Positions 41,585-53,644 of a stretch of 64,000 bases of DNA are shown here, one piece after another. The position numbers and the translations under genes are program-made. Within the stretch, counting starts at the first letter, position 1, and every line of letters begins with the position of its first letter. Location of the stretch: positions 496,001 to 560,000 of the forward strand of contig JAYWVB010000014.1 in assembly GCA_039881045.1 (NCBI GenBank). Direction: 5' to 3'. The stretch comes from Chaetomium olivaceum. Taxonomy: Eukaryota; Ascomycota; Sordariomycetes; Sordariales; Chaetomiaceae. The notes beneath the pieces are model-generated. The model ran no database searches. It saw only the letters and a list, made by a program, of their open reading frames with translations, and had not been told where the DNA came from.

Positions 41585-42430
41585 GCATTTTCGCGCATGT
41601 CCATCTTCCTTATATTAGCATTCTCATTCAGTGTATATGATTCATGTTGAGGCTCTTTTGATTCGTCGTCTGTATCTTCTTTTGCTAGCTGACACTAGAA
41701 GCGTTTAGGAGGAATGTGATTCATGTTGAGTTTCTTCTGATTCATCGTCTATGTTTCTTTTTGGTAGCTGACACTAGAAGCGTCTGGGAGGACAGGTCCG
41801 TTTATAGGTACCTAGTTATCGTGAAATTCCGGGACTTTCCAGTGATGCTGAGATGACTCGTGTGTTAGATGCATCAACATCATGCTTCGATTCTCTCCTC
41901 GAAAGGTGATGCGTAACCTGATGAGGCGAATACCCTTCATATCGATATTTTACTCTCTGGTGACTTTAGGGTAACTTCCGAATTCAGGACATGCAACTAA
42001 GAATATTGGTATTACTAGAATGGGCAAACCACAGAGTACTGTATACTGTATGCCGAGCTGATACAACGACGTATGGAAATAATCATTCGTACCGTCAGCC
42101 ATTTCGAGCGAGGACTGTCTCCAGCTGTCCTTAGCTAACCGACGACTGAATGATTACATGATATAATTGCATCGTTTGACGACGTTCAGCAAAGTACTCA
42201 AGCACGTGCGAGCGCTGAGTTGATGTGCGAGAAAATGCGGAAGCCGATTTCGCAATGACTTTTCCACAGTAAATGTCACCAAGCCACAGCTCGATATGGG
42301 AAGTGGTGACGGGCTCCCCTGCAGGACAACAGCCCCACCAGGCGGCATCATCACGTCTCACACCGCGCGATCAAAGCGGCCGTCTCCCTACTCGCATATT
42401 TTTTGTTGCCTGCCAGCCTGTTTCAACATC
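41585..42430. other. Intergenic after the NLR-like gene
   Basis: No gene supported. It contains two similar 40-bp stretches (GATTCATGTTGAG..TTTTGATTCGTCGTCTGTAT, at about 41637 and 41715) with GCTGACACTAGAAGCGT copies (about 41690 and 41770), so a direct duplication of about 80 bp is present. Confidence 0.5.
41637..41795. repeat. Tandem duplication of an ~80-bp unit
   Basis: Two copies share GATTCATGTTGAG, TGATTCATCGTCT/TGATTCGTCGTCT, and GCTGACACTAGAAGCGT followed by AGGAGGA/GGGAGGA. It lies just after the NLR-like stop codon, in the likely 3' UTR. Confidence 0.65.
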
Positions 42431-43563
42431 ATGGCACCGATACGTCGCTACCTCAGAATCACCAAATACTCGGTTCTCGAATGCCGCATCTACCTGGACA
42501 ACCCCGCACTGGCGCAGTCATGGTTGCTTAATCCTAGGGACCCCTTCCTGCCTAAGGTCATTGAGAGCGTGCGGCCGCTGGTCCTGCCCAAGCTACGCGA
42601 GGAGCAGGAGCGCGAGCGAAGCCGGAAGAAGAGCAAGAAACGGAGCATCAAAGATGTGGTCGTCGAAGGTGGGTAGTTTACGCTCGGCGTTACGTTACGC
42701 ATCTCATCTCGCATCTGGCTCAAACTCAGCTGCCAAGTCCCCCCCGTCTTTCTGTCTTTCCAGGGCAATAACACATATGCTGAGCAACCCCAGATGACTT
42801 CGAGGTGTCGATCTTCCTGACCGAGACCGATACGCGGCACTCGCTGCTACACAAGCGAAAGCTGTTCCGGGACAAGATCCAGACCAGGCTCACCTCAAAC
42901 TCGTCCAAGCTGATGGGCGCATCCCACGACGAACCCATCGACGTCGAGGGGCAGTTCCCCCAGGGAGAGGGAGATGATGACGTACCGATCATCCGCGAGG
43001 AGGACGGCGATGACCAGAACGCCATCAATCTGGCCGACATTCCCATGGCAGATGAAACAGCGGCAGACCTGGAACGCACCAATAGGAGACCTAAGCGACG
43101 ACGCTCCCGTGGACAGGGGCAGGAAGCGGAAAGAGGCTCCGAGGATGGGAGCGACGCGGAGGTGGTGATCGATGATTCAGATTCATCGGCCGATGATGAG
43201 CTGTTTGTGGGGGGAGGGGAGAGCGACGAGAGCGATGCCGCGACTGGCCCGCGGCCGCCCAAGCGCCGCAAGGAGAAGGCGGCCGCCGAGGGTGACACGG
43301 CAGCAGCAGCAGCAGCAGCAGCGCGGGACGACAAAAAGAAGATGGCCATGGATATCTCGTACGAGGGCTTCGCCATCTACGGACGCGTGCTGTGCCTTGT
43401 GGTCAAGCGGCGCGGCGACGGCGCGGCCAAAAGCACTGGTTCAGCTGGCACTGCTCGCGCCGCAAAAGATCAAACCGGCCGGCCTGGTGGCCAGGCCATG
43501 ATGGAGAACTGGATCGCATCTACCCAGCTTCCCGAGACGGTTGGGGAAGGTGATGCGCTATGA
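42431..43563 (+). CDS. Conserved-looking acidic fungal protein, function unknown
   Basis: Exons 42431..42668 and 42794..43563; intron 125 nt; 335 residues. The spliced frame reads IKDVVVE then DDFEVSIFLTETDTRHSLL. The N terminus MAPIRRYLRITKYSVLECRI and LDNPALAQSWLLNPRDPFLP, and a C-terminal block SYEGFAIYGRVLCLVVKRRG, look conserved; the middle is acidic and disordered (VVIDDSDSSADDELFVGG) with Lys/Arg clusters (RRPKRRRSRG, PPKRRKEK). VVIDDSDSS resembles a SUMO-interacting motif; this and the basic clusters suggest a nuclear protein. A CAG repeat encodes nine Ala at about 43300-43325. I cannot name the family. Confidence 0.75.
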
Positions 43564-46500
43564 GGATGAGACGGCGCCCAATTGCCGGCCGGCCGGCGCG
43601 GGGACGGGAGATGGGCCGACGATTGGGGCCCGCGCCGCCTGTTGGCTTGTCCTTGCCGCTTGATGTCATTGAACAAGGGAATATCGCTTTTTGTGCCAGC
43701 CCGGGCTGATGATGAGCTGGAGATACCCCGCAAACTTGTTTCACCTCCCTCGCTTGCAGATGCCTCGTAGGAGATAGACATGTTACGATCACCGTCCTCA
43801 ATCCTGAGTTGGCCAGACTCAGCCCCGCCTTCTCGCCAATCGCTATTGCGCCAGAGCCAAGGTGAAACTGGCGATTATCAGCATCGGGAATTTGTCAAAT
43901 CCCTGATTTGAAAGCGTTGATGCTTTGTCTTAGAAATCGGCTTTGGAACGAACGAGCTAAGCCGGGGTTTGTGCTGATGGGATCGCGGGGCTCGGGATTC
44001 TGCCCAACTTGTACTGGCACGCCTGGGGGATTATCGCACTAACGCCAGATCGCAAAGCGCCAGTTGAGTGCGTATTCCGACGGAAACGGCGATCATGATC
44101 ACAACAGGCCAAGAGCGGTTCAGCCACCACGCCGACCAGGTGTTGCGCGGGGAACGCTACCACCAAAACGGCCAAACAAGTGCGCGCTACTGCCAGGTAC
44201 TCCCGTTTCTCTTTCCGATCCGTCCCGAAGGTCGAATGGCCTGATGGATGGGCGGCTCGAGAGTCTGGTTGGGGTCAGCTGGTCGCGATACAGTGACACT
44301 CGGTAGCCGTCCCTCGGTTGCTGGTTGATGCACATCTCATTCGATATATCGGACGCCACGGCCGCGCATCAGACCATGCTGCCACGCGGCCGCCCGCCCA
44401 GACTTCCTTGAACTTGGAGGGTGACTGATTGAGCGAACCACCAGCTCAAATCCCATCATTTGGATGCATAGGCCGCCCATTTCAGGATGGCCAAGAATAG
44501 CATGCAGCGATCGTCCTAATGCCTAGGCAAGGCGGAGTTACTAGGGTTGCAATTGCGTTCGTACCAACAAGCGGACCAACCTCGAAGTATAGTACAAACA
44601 TCCAGTACGAAATACGAATACCGCCGGGCGTTCGGCCTCCGGATTCAACACGGGGACGACCCCAACCTGGAAACCCCCAAACTTGAACCCCCACGTACCA
44701 GGGCAATTGCAATTCTCTCGAAACATCGCCTTCGGCTGAATTGAGAGCGCAATGATGGTGTTTCGGCAGCGGCTCGGGTTTCCTTTTTGGCTCCCACGCA
44801 CACGGAGGCTCTCGACCCAGCCAAGAGATACGACGCCGCGAGGGCTCGGATGCAGGCAAAGAGCAAAAGGGTCAAACATCAACTCGCAAGCGATTGCTGC
44901 GCGTCCGTGCGTCGCCTGACCTGAATTGACTTTCACAGGGTGGCAGTGGGCCGCAGGAAATGCAGCAGCCCGGCCCTGCCATTGCCCGAAATAGCGGTAA
45001 ACTCGGGCTCAACCAGGGCTTGGGTCTCCGTTTTCCTTGTTCGCGACGGGGGCCAGCGCCATCTTTTTTTTTTTCAGCCTCGCCGGCGCGCACAACAACC
45101 ACAACTTATCAGTTGCCGAAAATTGGTTAAGATTACAATTTCTTTGTTTGCCACGGCGTCCTCCTTTTGTGCTGTGGCTGGCTGGGCGCGGCGCGGCGGC
45201 TGCTCTTCCGAACGCCAACAATTTGAGCCGCAAACGCCTCATGGTGCCAGTGGAGCGTCGCGCATGATTCCAGATCCCCCTTGCCCCCTTTTCAGCAATC
45301 GGGGTTTGCGACAGCTCCAGTGCCAGCTGGCCTCTCATCAGCGAGTTCATCCGAACCGGGGCGGACAGGATGGAGGAACTGGGGGTCTTTTGTGCATGTG
45401 CGTGTGAGCGCGCGATCGGCCAGGGGCAAGGTCCTGGGCGCTGGTGCAACCTGCGCCATCCGCACCCTTTTTCCACGTGGTGCAGCAGGGATGTAGCCAC
45501 GCCGCCAGTCAGCTGTGCGTGGGTACCTCGGCTTTTCCCCTGGTTTCAGGATTTTTAATCGGTCATTCCTGGCCCGTCATTGGCGAGGATGCGGCGTTGG
45601 TCTGTTCGCTCGACAAGCGACAAGGCCCGAACCCCGGACGATGGCCGGGACCCTGAGCTGAACGCCTGGAGAATGATCGACGGAGTTTACGGGTAACGGC
45701 AGCTAAGCAAATTTTCTTTTGTTCTTTTCCGCGGTCTTCGGTGTTTGCCCTCGTGAGCAGGACCGAGATCCACCGTCATTTGCGGTTTACGGCTGCACTG
45801 TAACTTTTTTTTTTGCCTTGTCACGAGAATTCCAAGGAAGGGCGGTTTCAATTCCGAAGGGGAGGTGGACCTCCGGCGGACCCCGAGAACCGAATTACCG
45901 GACAGATCCATCTTCAGCCGCCTTTTTTTTTCTTTTTCTTTATGGATGTTCGGACGAAAGAAAAGTGATAATCTGAGATGACGACAGAAATCGCGTTGCT
46001 TTCGTTTCGGGCCAGCCAGCAGAGTGGACACGAGCGATAAGCATTGGTGGTGGGGATCTCCAAACTTCCCGAACACTGCACCGCCGAGCTGTGCCCGCTG
46101 ACTGCAGGAAGCAACTGACGCAACGGGCACGCAAGGCTACATAGGATTGGGTGTCATGAACTTTGAGTCCCAAAAAAGCCGTAAGGCTGGCAATCGTGCA
46201 GATGGGCGTCCCTGCCTGAGCCCGGCAGCGCGGGCATCAAATCACCTTTCGGCCGGAACAGGAACCACGGCCACCCTTTTCAGCTCCGTTGGGCATGGAT
46301 GCGACCTGTCACATTCGAAATCAGTGAAATGTTTGGTTGGGCTGACACGTGGAAGAAGACACCGCCTCCATTCCACACTTGGCGGCTCGGAGATATTCTG
46401 GCTCGGCACAAACGGTTCCCAACAAACATTTTCCACTCTGCGACATGTTCCATGCATTGACCGTTGTCTCTCTCTCTAACCACGATATCCCGGAGCCAAG

Positions 46501-47925
46501 AAAGGGGTTCTCATCTGGGATCCGGGGCGAAGAGACCGGCGGTGAGCGGTGACGGGCGATGGCAGATGAGCAAACCCCATCATGGAACAGGCTTCTGACC
46601 TTCTGGAAGGTTGAAAAAGCCGGGGTGTGCTTGCCACACCGAGGGGCCAACCACATTGCGCGGCGGCCACGCCGGGCAAACGGTGCCACGGTGCTGCCCT
46701 GATGCTGGACGGGAATGGCTGGGCGGGACCCCCAAGCCAAGGCCGAGACAAGGTGGGAGGGTGTGGGTGGGCGGGCAGGTCCTGGCAGGATGTGGTGTGG
46801 TGGATGGGACACCATCCTCCCTTCCCGCTGGGTGGTCCGTGTCAGATGACCGCTTTCTCTTACACCACCTCCGCCGGGCAAATGATCCTTGGCCCTCCGG
46901 GATAGATTAACAAACGACCTTCACCGCTCAGGAATGCGAGAGGACTTCAAACCGACCGAACGGGGTCCATCCCAGGACAATTGCCGCAAGGCGGGAAGAG
47001 AAGATTTTTTTCTTCCCTCGTCGTGTATCCGCTTCGGCTGCCGACATACCTCTTCCATGCAAGCGCTTTGGGCAGAGTTGGCGATGACGAACGGTTGCGG
47101 CTTGGGCGGGTCCGACAAGATCGCATTGGTTCCAAGCTGCCGGGTCTTGTCCGCACGGCCGCTGCTCCGTTCTGGTGTTGGCAACATTGGTGTATGACCG
47201 TTTGTGTGCGAGCCTCTGTCCGTTTTGGGGGCCGGTGATCGATGCGTTGACCTCGGTGAGGTCACTGCCCGATATGCGATTGCCTGTCAGCGCCATAGTC
47301 CCCGAATTCCGTCCGTGAATGAGATAGTTGCTGAGTGAGATTCGTCCGACCGAGCACGACGTTCGTTATCGTCCCGGCCGGATCGAGCACACCACTTGGC
47401 TGACTTCCGGGCCATACCGACTGCGCATTATTATTATTATTTTGTTTGCTGACGCACTTGATATCGCGAGACACACACACACTTCGCGCATACCTTGCCT
47501 ATACAGCGGCTAATTATGTCGTGTGGGCTGCGCCTTTTCGTGTTGTCACCTTGTGCGACTTTCGGTTGTCGGCTCTGTCTGCTGCAACCTCGACATGTTG
47601 CCGCTCTGCGCTGTGCCACCTTCAGCACCCGCCCCGCCGCTGGCATGCGAGCGGGAAACATGTTGTGTAAGTGATGCCAAAAATACGGCATTTCGGCTTG
47701 AGACTACATGTTTGAACAGCCGCTCCGCGGTTGCAGTCGAGATAGTACACTACGTAGTAGCAATATCACAGCGCCATCGGTGCTGAAGCGCGGCAGTATC
47801 ACGTTAAGCGCTGATGGTACGGCGGCTGGCTTCTTCCGTCCGCCACCGAGCTGCCGCTGCCGCCGGCGTCTACGCAATGCACCGAGGCGGTAAACGATGG
47901 ACCTTGAGTCTCAAGTTGAGGGCGT

Positions 47926-47959
47926 AGCAGCAGCGGCAGCAGCAGCAGCAGCAGCAGCA
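47926..47959. repeat. AGC/CAG trinucleotide repeat
   Basis: Eleven AGC units with one CGG interruption, outside any gene I can support. Confidence 0.85.
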
Positions 47960-49513
47960 TGCGGGTTTTGATAGCGTTTCCGTCGCAGCTGCTGACTGTG
48001 AAGTTAATCTCGCAGTTGTTTGTTAGCTGCCGTTTTCCTTGGCTCGCTCGCTAACTAGCTCCGAAGGACTCACACCTCACCTGCCAAATCCTCCGGACTT
48101 CAAAACTCACCCTGCTTACACCTCCCAACCCACATCCTGCCGAGCCTGCCTGATCTCCGTCACCCACACCCCGGCAGCTGGGAACCCGGGCTTGCCAGCA
48201 CATCGCCGTGCATCCTGCGTATGTGAGTCATTGACTTGGAATGGGTCAAGCAACGCTCCGGAAACGTGGGCGGCGAGCGGGGTTCCCACACCGCGGGTTT
48301 CCAAAAGAGGGAAGCTACACTACACAGTACTGGGTTGGGAAAAAATAACATGCCAGGCCGCCCTGGGCGCTACTGCAGCTGCGGCAAGGCAACATCGAAA
48401 CCCACGTTGTGTTGGTCACTCGCCGGCATGTCTCGACAAACCCTGCCCCCCCCCAAGGCTCAAACGGATGCGAAGGGAAGGGAAGGATGGCATTTCTTCG
48501 TCACAGGTCTCATCCGATGACCGAAAAAGTGCGGGGAAAAGGATAGCCCTGCGTGCCCGATGCGTGGGGCCCAGGTCAGGTACCAAGGTCTGTTCGCGGG
48601 TGCACACCTTGGTGTCCAATCATGGCCGCGCTTCCCGAGCCCGTTCCTGGGCCAAGCCCAGCCTTCACACCACACCACGGCCCGGAGTTGTTGCAGCCTT
48701 CAGAGGCGGCCATCAAACAACGCGGTCAACGCGGCCGTTTCCCGTTTGGAGCTTGCATCGCTCCGGGGTCGCTTCCCTGCCTGGCATGATGTTGAGGGAT
48801 AAACATACAAACAAAAAGAGAAGGTTCTGAAGCCGAAGCGGCTGGATGCCGCCTTTCGGAGCAATTCGAAGGTTGCGCGCGGCTGCGCGATGCCGGGACG
48901 GCCGGCGTGGCCGGGTGAAAGAGAGGGAAAAGGAAAAAAGGAGGCATTTCCCACTTCTCCCACCTGGTTCCGACCACAGCCCTGGAAACGCACTCCTTGG
49001 CGTACCCCAGATCATGGAGGACAAATTGACCAAAAAAAAAGAATGCATGTGGAGCGGGGGCGCCTCAACCGCGCCGTGATTGGCTTCCCCAGGAAAGGCT
49101 CAGGAACAAAGGGATGGAGATGATGATGCGATTGCGACGGGGCTGTCTGGCCAGGTCTTGCGACGGCCGCTCTGGATGTTGAACTGTCGTCGGGTGCCCC
49201 AAAATTGGGTGTTCGCATTTGCATTTGCTGCGTGATGTTCCAAGCCACGCCCACAGACGTGGCAGTTTCCCTTTTTGCGCAACGCCCTGGAGGATACGAT
49301 ACGAGGGGCCGGAAGGCAGGGGAGGGGGTTAGGTTGTCAGGTTGTTTTTTGTGTGGCCGGCTGACCACAAACGGACCTGTTGTCGGCCGCCTCGCAAGAT
49401 GCTGGCTGGGTGTTCCCGATTCAACGCCTGTCTCGGCGCAGTGGCCACTGGCATTGTTTCTGAAACAGGGACAAATCAGTTTCCCCGGGGCAACTCAAAT
49501 CGCGGAAACATGT

Positions 49514-49524
49514 CCCTAACCCTA
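49514..49524 (+). other. Telomere-complementary tract CCCTAACCCTA
   Basis: Eleven nt, nearly two copies of the complement of TTAGGG, in the middle of the gene desert and 4.1 kb from the next gene downstream. It has the form of a telomerase-RNA template. A stem CCGCCA/TGGCGG lies 60-125 nt downstream (about 49581-49637). No further support is visible; it could be a telobox. Confidence 0.25.
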
Positions 49525-50700
49525 CCTTAACACTACCTGAGGTACGGCACAAGAGTTAACTGGAATGTTCACTTTACAGACCGCCAGTATCACAGGAAAT
49601 TGCCAGTACCCCTGATGAAAATCTTTTGGCATTGGCGGCCCCTGATGCATTGCTGTCAACATCCATTGCCGAAAGCCCTGCGATGATCCACCCCTGGAAA
49701 CCCCAAGTGTAAATTTTGCTCGCACAAGTCTCTCACCGTTGAGAAATTTGTCAAAGTTGTTGAAATTGCCTGTGGGGTTCGTGGGCGCACACCAGACTTC
49801 CCAACCCGAGTCCGTTTGGAACGGAGTGTCTCCACACTTTTTCAATTGCGACCTCGATTTGCATTGTCCACGATCGCCCTCAGCTCAGCTGTGAGGCGCC
49901 CATTTCGGAGCGCAACGGACGGCCCAGCTTGCTCGCTGCAACCCCCGAACTCCGCATGACGGGCGCTTCCGTTTGCGCCTCCAGGCCAGTGTGCCCAGTC
50001 AGCCAGTCTGACGATGCAAGACCTGCCGAATGCGGCTTTGTATGCTGCCTGCGGAGATGCCCAACCGAATCGGCCGCCGCCTTTTGCTCACTAAACATGA
50101 GATGATAATGATGATGCCTTTGCCGGCGGTCGGCGCGGTTGGATCATGAGTCGACCAAGGCGGCGACCAGGCAACCGGCCGGCCGTTTTGCTTCCGCGCG
50201 ACGATGGAGTCAATTCTCGTCGACCGCTCTTTTGTCGAAATTTCAAGGCGTCAAGTTCAAAGTTGGCGTGGAGGCGCGCACATGTGGCATGAACCAAGTA
50301 CAATGTACTGTACATACCTGTTCGTGTCTCCCCCGACCAGGGCCAGGCGGTATTAACAGACAGGGAGCCATCCTGGCTCTGATGCAGCGTTTCATTTCTT
50401 TGTGGTGGTCATCGAGAGCCCGGCTGCCGCCAAGCAATGGCTGCGTCACCGCAACTTGGGGTTCCGCGGCGTGTCGAGATACTTTTTTGGCTCATCTGCA
50501 CGACTCGGACTTGGCGGAATCTTCGGGCAACTTCGCGTGGGGGCCTCCCTGGTTCCCAAAGTACCCTGCGCTCCGTTTTCCGTACCAAGGACTTCGACGT
50601 CCAGGAACAGACGGTACCTCGCGACCCACAAGTCCTGGGCAGCCCTGTCAGTCAACTTGCTCCTTTCTCTGCTTGGCTTGGAAGAGTAATTTGGAAGTTG

Positions 50701-51100
50701 TCAGGCATGGCTACCTACATAAAGACAGCCTCTTCCCTCTCCCCCTACCTCGTAAATCTGTACTCAAATCTGAACCCATCGACAGACCTACAACAGCATT
50801 CATCAGAACACTCGACGAGAACTTAGCCTTCTCCTAACGACTAACATCATCTCAACTCACACCTGCTTCCTGGCTTCGACCTGTAAGCACCAACAACCAA
50901 CGACCGACACAACACCAACGGCCTTGCCACATAACCCCACCAACCGTCAAGCTGGCTACCTCAACCAACAACCAGTCTACCTTCACCATGATGCCCTCTC
51001 AGAGACCGTCTCAACTCCCTCCCTGCCCCGGCCCGCCGCCGAGCAGGCCTCTGCCTCCTCTTCCCAAGAGGGGTTAAGAGAGAAAAGGGTCGCCACCAGC
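50701..51100 (+). other. Leader-like CA-rich segment with a 29-codon ORF
   Basis: From about 50740 the plus strand is poor in G and rich in CAAC/CAACC/ACC, with CTACATAAAGACAG (TATA-like) at about 50711. This resembles the 5' UTR of a strongly expressed fungal gene. The first ATG (50988) opens a 29-residue Pro-rich ORF (MMPSQRPSQLPPCPGPPPSR..). No larger gene follows that I can model. A donor-like GTAAGC lies at 50883. It may be the 5' exon of a noncoding RNA or of a gene with unrecognised splicing. Confidence 0.3.
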
Positions 51101-53644
51101 CAATGCGATCCCCTTTGGGATTCGACATGTCGCATGTTTCATCACTCGGTTACCAGGCTTCGCGCATCTCTTATCTGGGAGATCGCCGCGAGCCGCACGT
51201 TCTGATGTCTCCATGGTCGCTCGCGCACGCAGGGGGGGCGGCTGCTACACAGGCAGCGCTTCCCACTCTTGGTGTCATCTGCATTGGGGTTCCGGACGCA
51301 GCATTCCTGAGCTGCACGCCATCGTACCTTTGCATGCCTCTAAGCCGCATATTTTGGGGATGCAGCAGCACGCAGTAGCAACCAGCCCCTCTTCGAAACC
51401 AGCCTCAACCACCGGCCAATTCACCCGCAACACCCTTCACGCATGGCTTTTTTAGCCTCTGATTGGCCGACCCAGCAAGCAGCCCTCCGCCCCCCTCGAA
51501 GAAGCTCGCAGCATGCTGTGCACACATCTCTCGGCTGAGTGCCTGGCGCCATACCACCACCACCACCACCACCAGCATCTCCTCTCAACCCGGCTTGCAT
51601 CATGGCGGAGCAGCCGGTTGACATCACACCATCTCTTTGTGTGGATGCATCCCGAGAGCCGGCTCAGGGAGTCTCGGCTTTCACCGTCCTTCACCTTCAA
51701 CCTTATCGGCGCAACGCAACATGGGCGCATTTCAACCCCCTTGTACCACCACCTGGGAATACGGACATTTAATCAACGGTTTTCTCTTTTTTTACTGTCT
51801 GGCTTTTTCCTTATCTTGTTTTGGGGCGACGACATCGATATCAAGTGTTACGACATTTCGGCACATCTGGGTTTTTTTAGAAAGGGATTGGTTCACTGTA
51901 CCACTACTATGAGAGCATTTTCTTTTTTGGCTACCGGCGTCATATGATACCACGTCGCCGATACCCGCAAGGAGGCAGAGTTATGAGGGCGACGAGTGAG
52001 GGGTGGCTGGGTTGAAGGGAGGGGTAGGGAGGCGAGGGGTGGGAACGGGGATCGGATGAGGGCATGTTGGGCTCTCCTTTGCACCAGACTACATACCTGG
52101 CATTAGGCAATAATAACCAACACGAAATAACTGATGATTTCAAAAACTGCTGCTTCACTCTTTCTTACAAATGCGACCGTGTGACCATGCGATGTTGGGC
52201 TTGCCCCGGTTGATGAAACCATTCGTTAACGCTCATCCATCTCAGATCATTAGCTGCATGACACACCATGGCTTGCCCTTCCGGGCGGGGGGTGGTTGGT
52301 TTGTCGCAATTGCTACCAAGGGGCCCGCTGCGCTGCGACGCTGCCGGCGAGCCCTCGGCATCGAGCGCGGTTACATCATGGCATTCGGGATCCTGTGTCT
52401 GAGGCGGAAATGACTGACTGAGACCCTTTTACTGTACCTACATACAGACACGGCAAAGACAGCCGAGAAAGCGCCAGCCAGCCCCAAAGCCCCCTAGACT
52501 AGACGGGACAGCCGAGCGGCGAGCCAACCTTGGGTGCTTGCCGCTTGGCCAGCGCAAGAGATCGGGCGGCGGGAGATCAGCACTTTCCTTCTGTCTTGAC
52601 TGTGCCATGTCTGTAAGTGTAATGACGGGCTCGGGGATTTGGTGATCGCGGTCCACCTGGGTGAAACAAGATCGGTGTTGCCCGTTCGATCGAGGGGCGG
52701 CCAGTGAGAGGGAGCACAGGGAGGCAGCCATCAGCCATCATCGGGCGACCGGGCTGTTACTCTCGCCCGTTTTGTCCGGTTGCGATGCGATGGCACGATG
52801 GGAGGGAGAGAGGCGACATTGTCGGCGTGTTACCCGGAAGCGATGCGCAGGAGACGAGGTGCCAGGTGCCGCACCATCCGCTTCGCTTGCCTCTCTCGCC
52901 GTCGAGATCTCGCGGCGTGTTTGAGACGGCACGGGAAGTGCCATGCCAAGCGGCGAGCGCAGGGGCTTGCAAGGAACCATTGCTCCTTTGGGAATTTGAG
53001 GTGTTTGTTGCTGTCAACAACGATACTCCCTCACTAGGTTCCTCCCACATCTCCGCTCCGAGACCTGCGCAACGTCACTTGCCATCTTTGGCGTTGTCGC
53101 GAACACAATTTTGCGGGTCTGAAACGCTGAAACGGCTCGCGGTGAACAGTGGGTAAGATAGGGGTTGATGACGCAGGACTTTGGGGTTCATGCGACTCAA
53201 GACATGGGAAGCGGGATCGCTCCACCAGATGAAAAGACTCGAAATTAGAATTTGTCGTGCACGTCGTGCCGAATCTCAGGACGGTGGAGTAATGTTTGGT
53301 GGGGGAAACTGAGGTGGGCGGCGGCTGCGGCGGGACGGAACTGGAGAAGGGCCCACTGCTCTGAGCTCAATTTGGCATTCCGCCAGCGGCCTTCTGGAAA
53401 ATTTCCCGAGTTGGGCGGGGCCGGGTTTTGAGTAAGGTATCGGTTTTTTTTTGTTGATGCTTATCGCCACGTGAAGACGCGAGGATCTTTCGACACGCCC
53501 AGCTATCGAACCTAAACGACTCGATCCCGTCCCGATGACCCGATCTAGACGAATTTGATATCAGGACATTCTGCTCCGGCATTGTCACTCACACACGGCA
53601 CCTCACTTGCAATTTCCTGAGTGACCCAATTGTTACAGCCCGCC
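51101..53644. other. Gene desert, part 2
   Basis: No gene supported. There is a CCA repeat at about 51552-51578. The last few hundred bases are the SAM37 promoter. Confidence 0.5.

Larger units (their letters stand above)
43564..50700. other. Gene desert, part 1
   Basis: No protein gene supported over about 7 kb. Composition is near 55% GC and not RIP-like or AT-rich. Many short ORFs on all frames lack domains, codon bias or splice-linked continuations. It has several T runs (45065-45076, 45806-45814, 45923-45943), an ATT repeat (47427-47443), an AC repeat (about 47470-47482) and a CAG repeat (47926-47959). A telomere-complementary tract is at 49514-49524. Confidence 0.55.

Noticed and set aside
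46889..47300. Overlapping short ORFs on both strands in the desert
   Set aside because: No domain, no splice-linked extension and no frame preference; treated as chance.
51539..51600. His/Pro-rich peptide from the CCA repeat
   Set aside because: Produced by a simple trinucleotide repeat in every frame; no gene context.
43564..53644. Centromere- or RIP-type heterochromatin in the gene desert
   Set aside because: The stretch is about 55% GC with no excess of TpA and no repeats, unlike RIP-mutated or centromeric DNA of this group.
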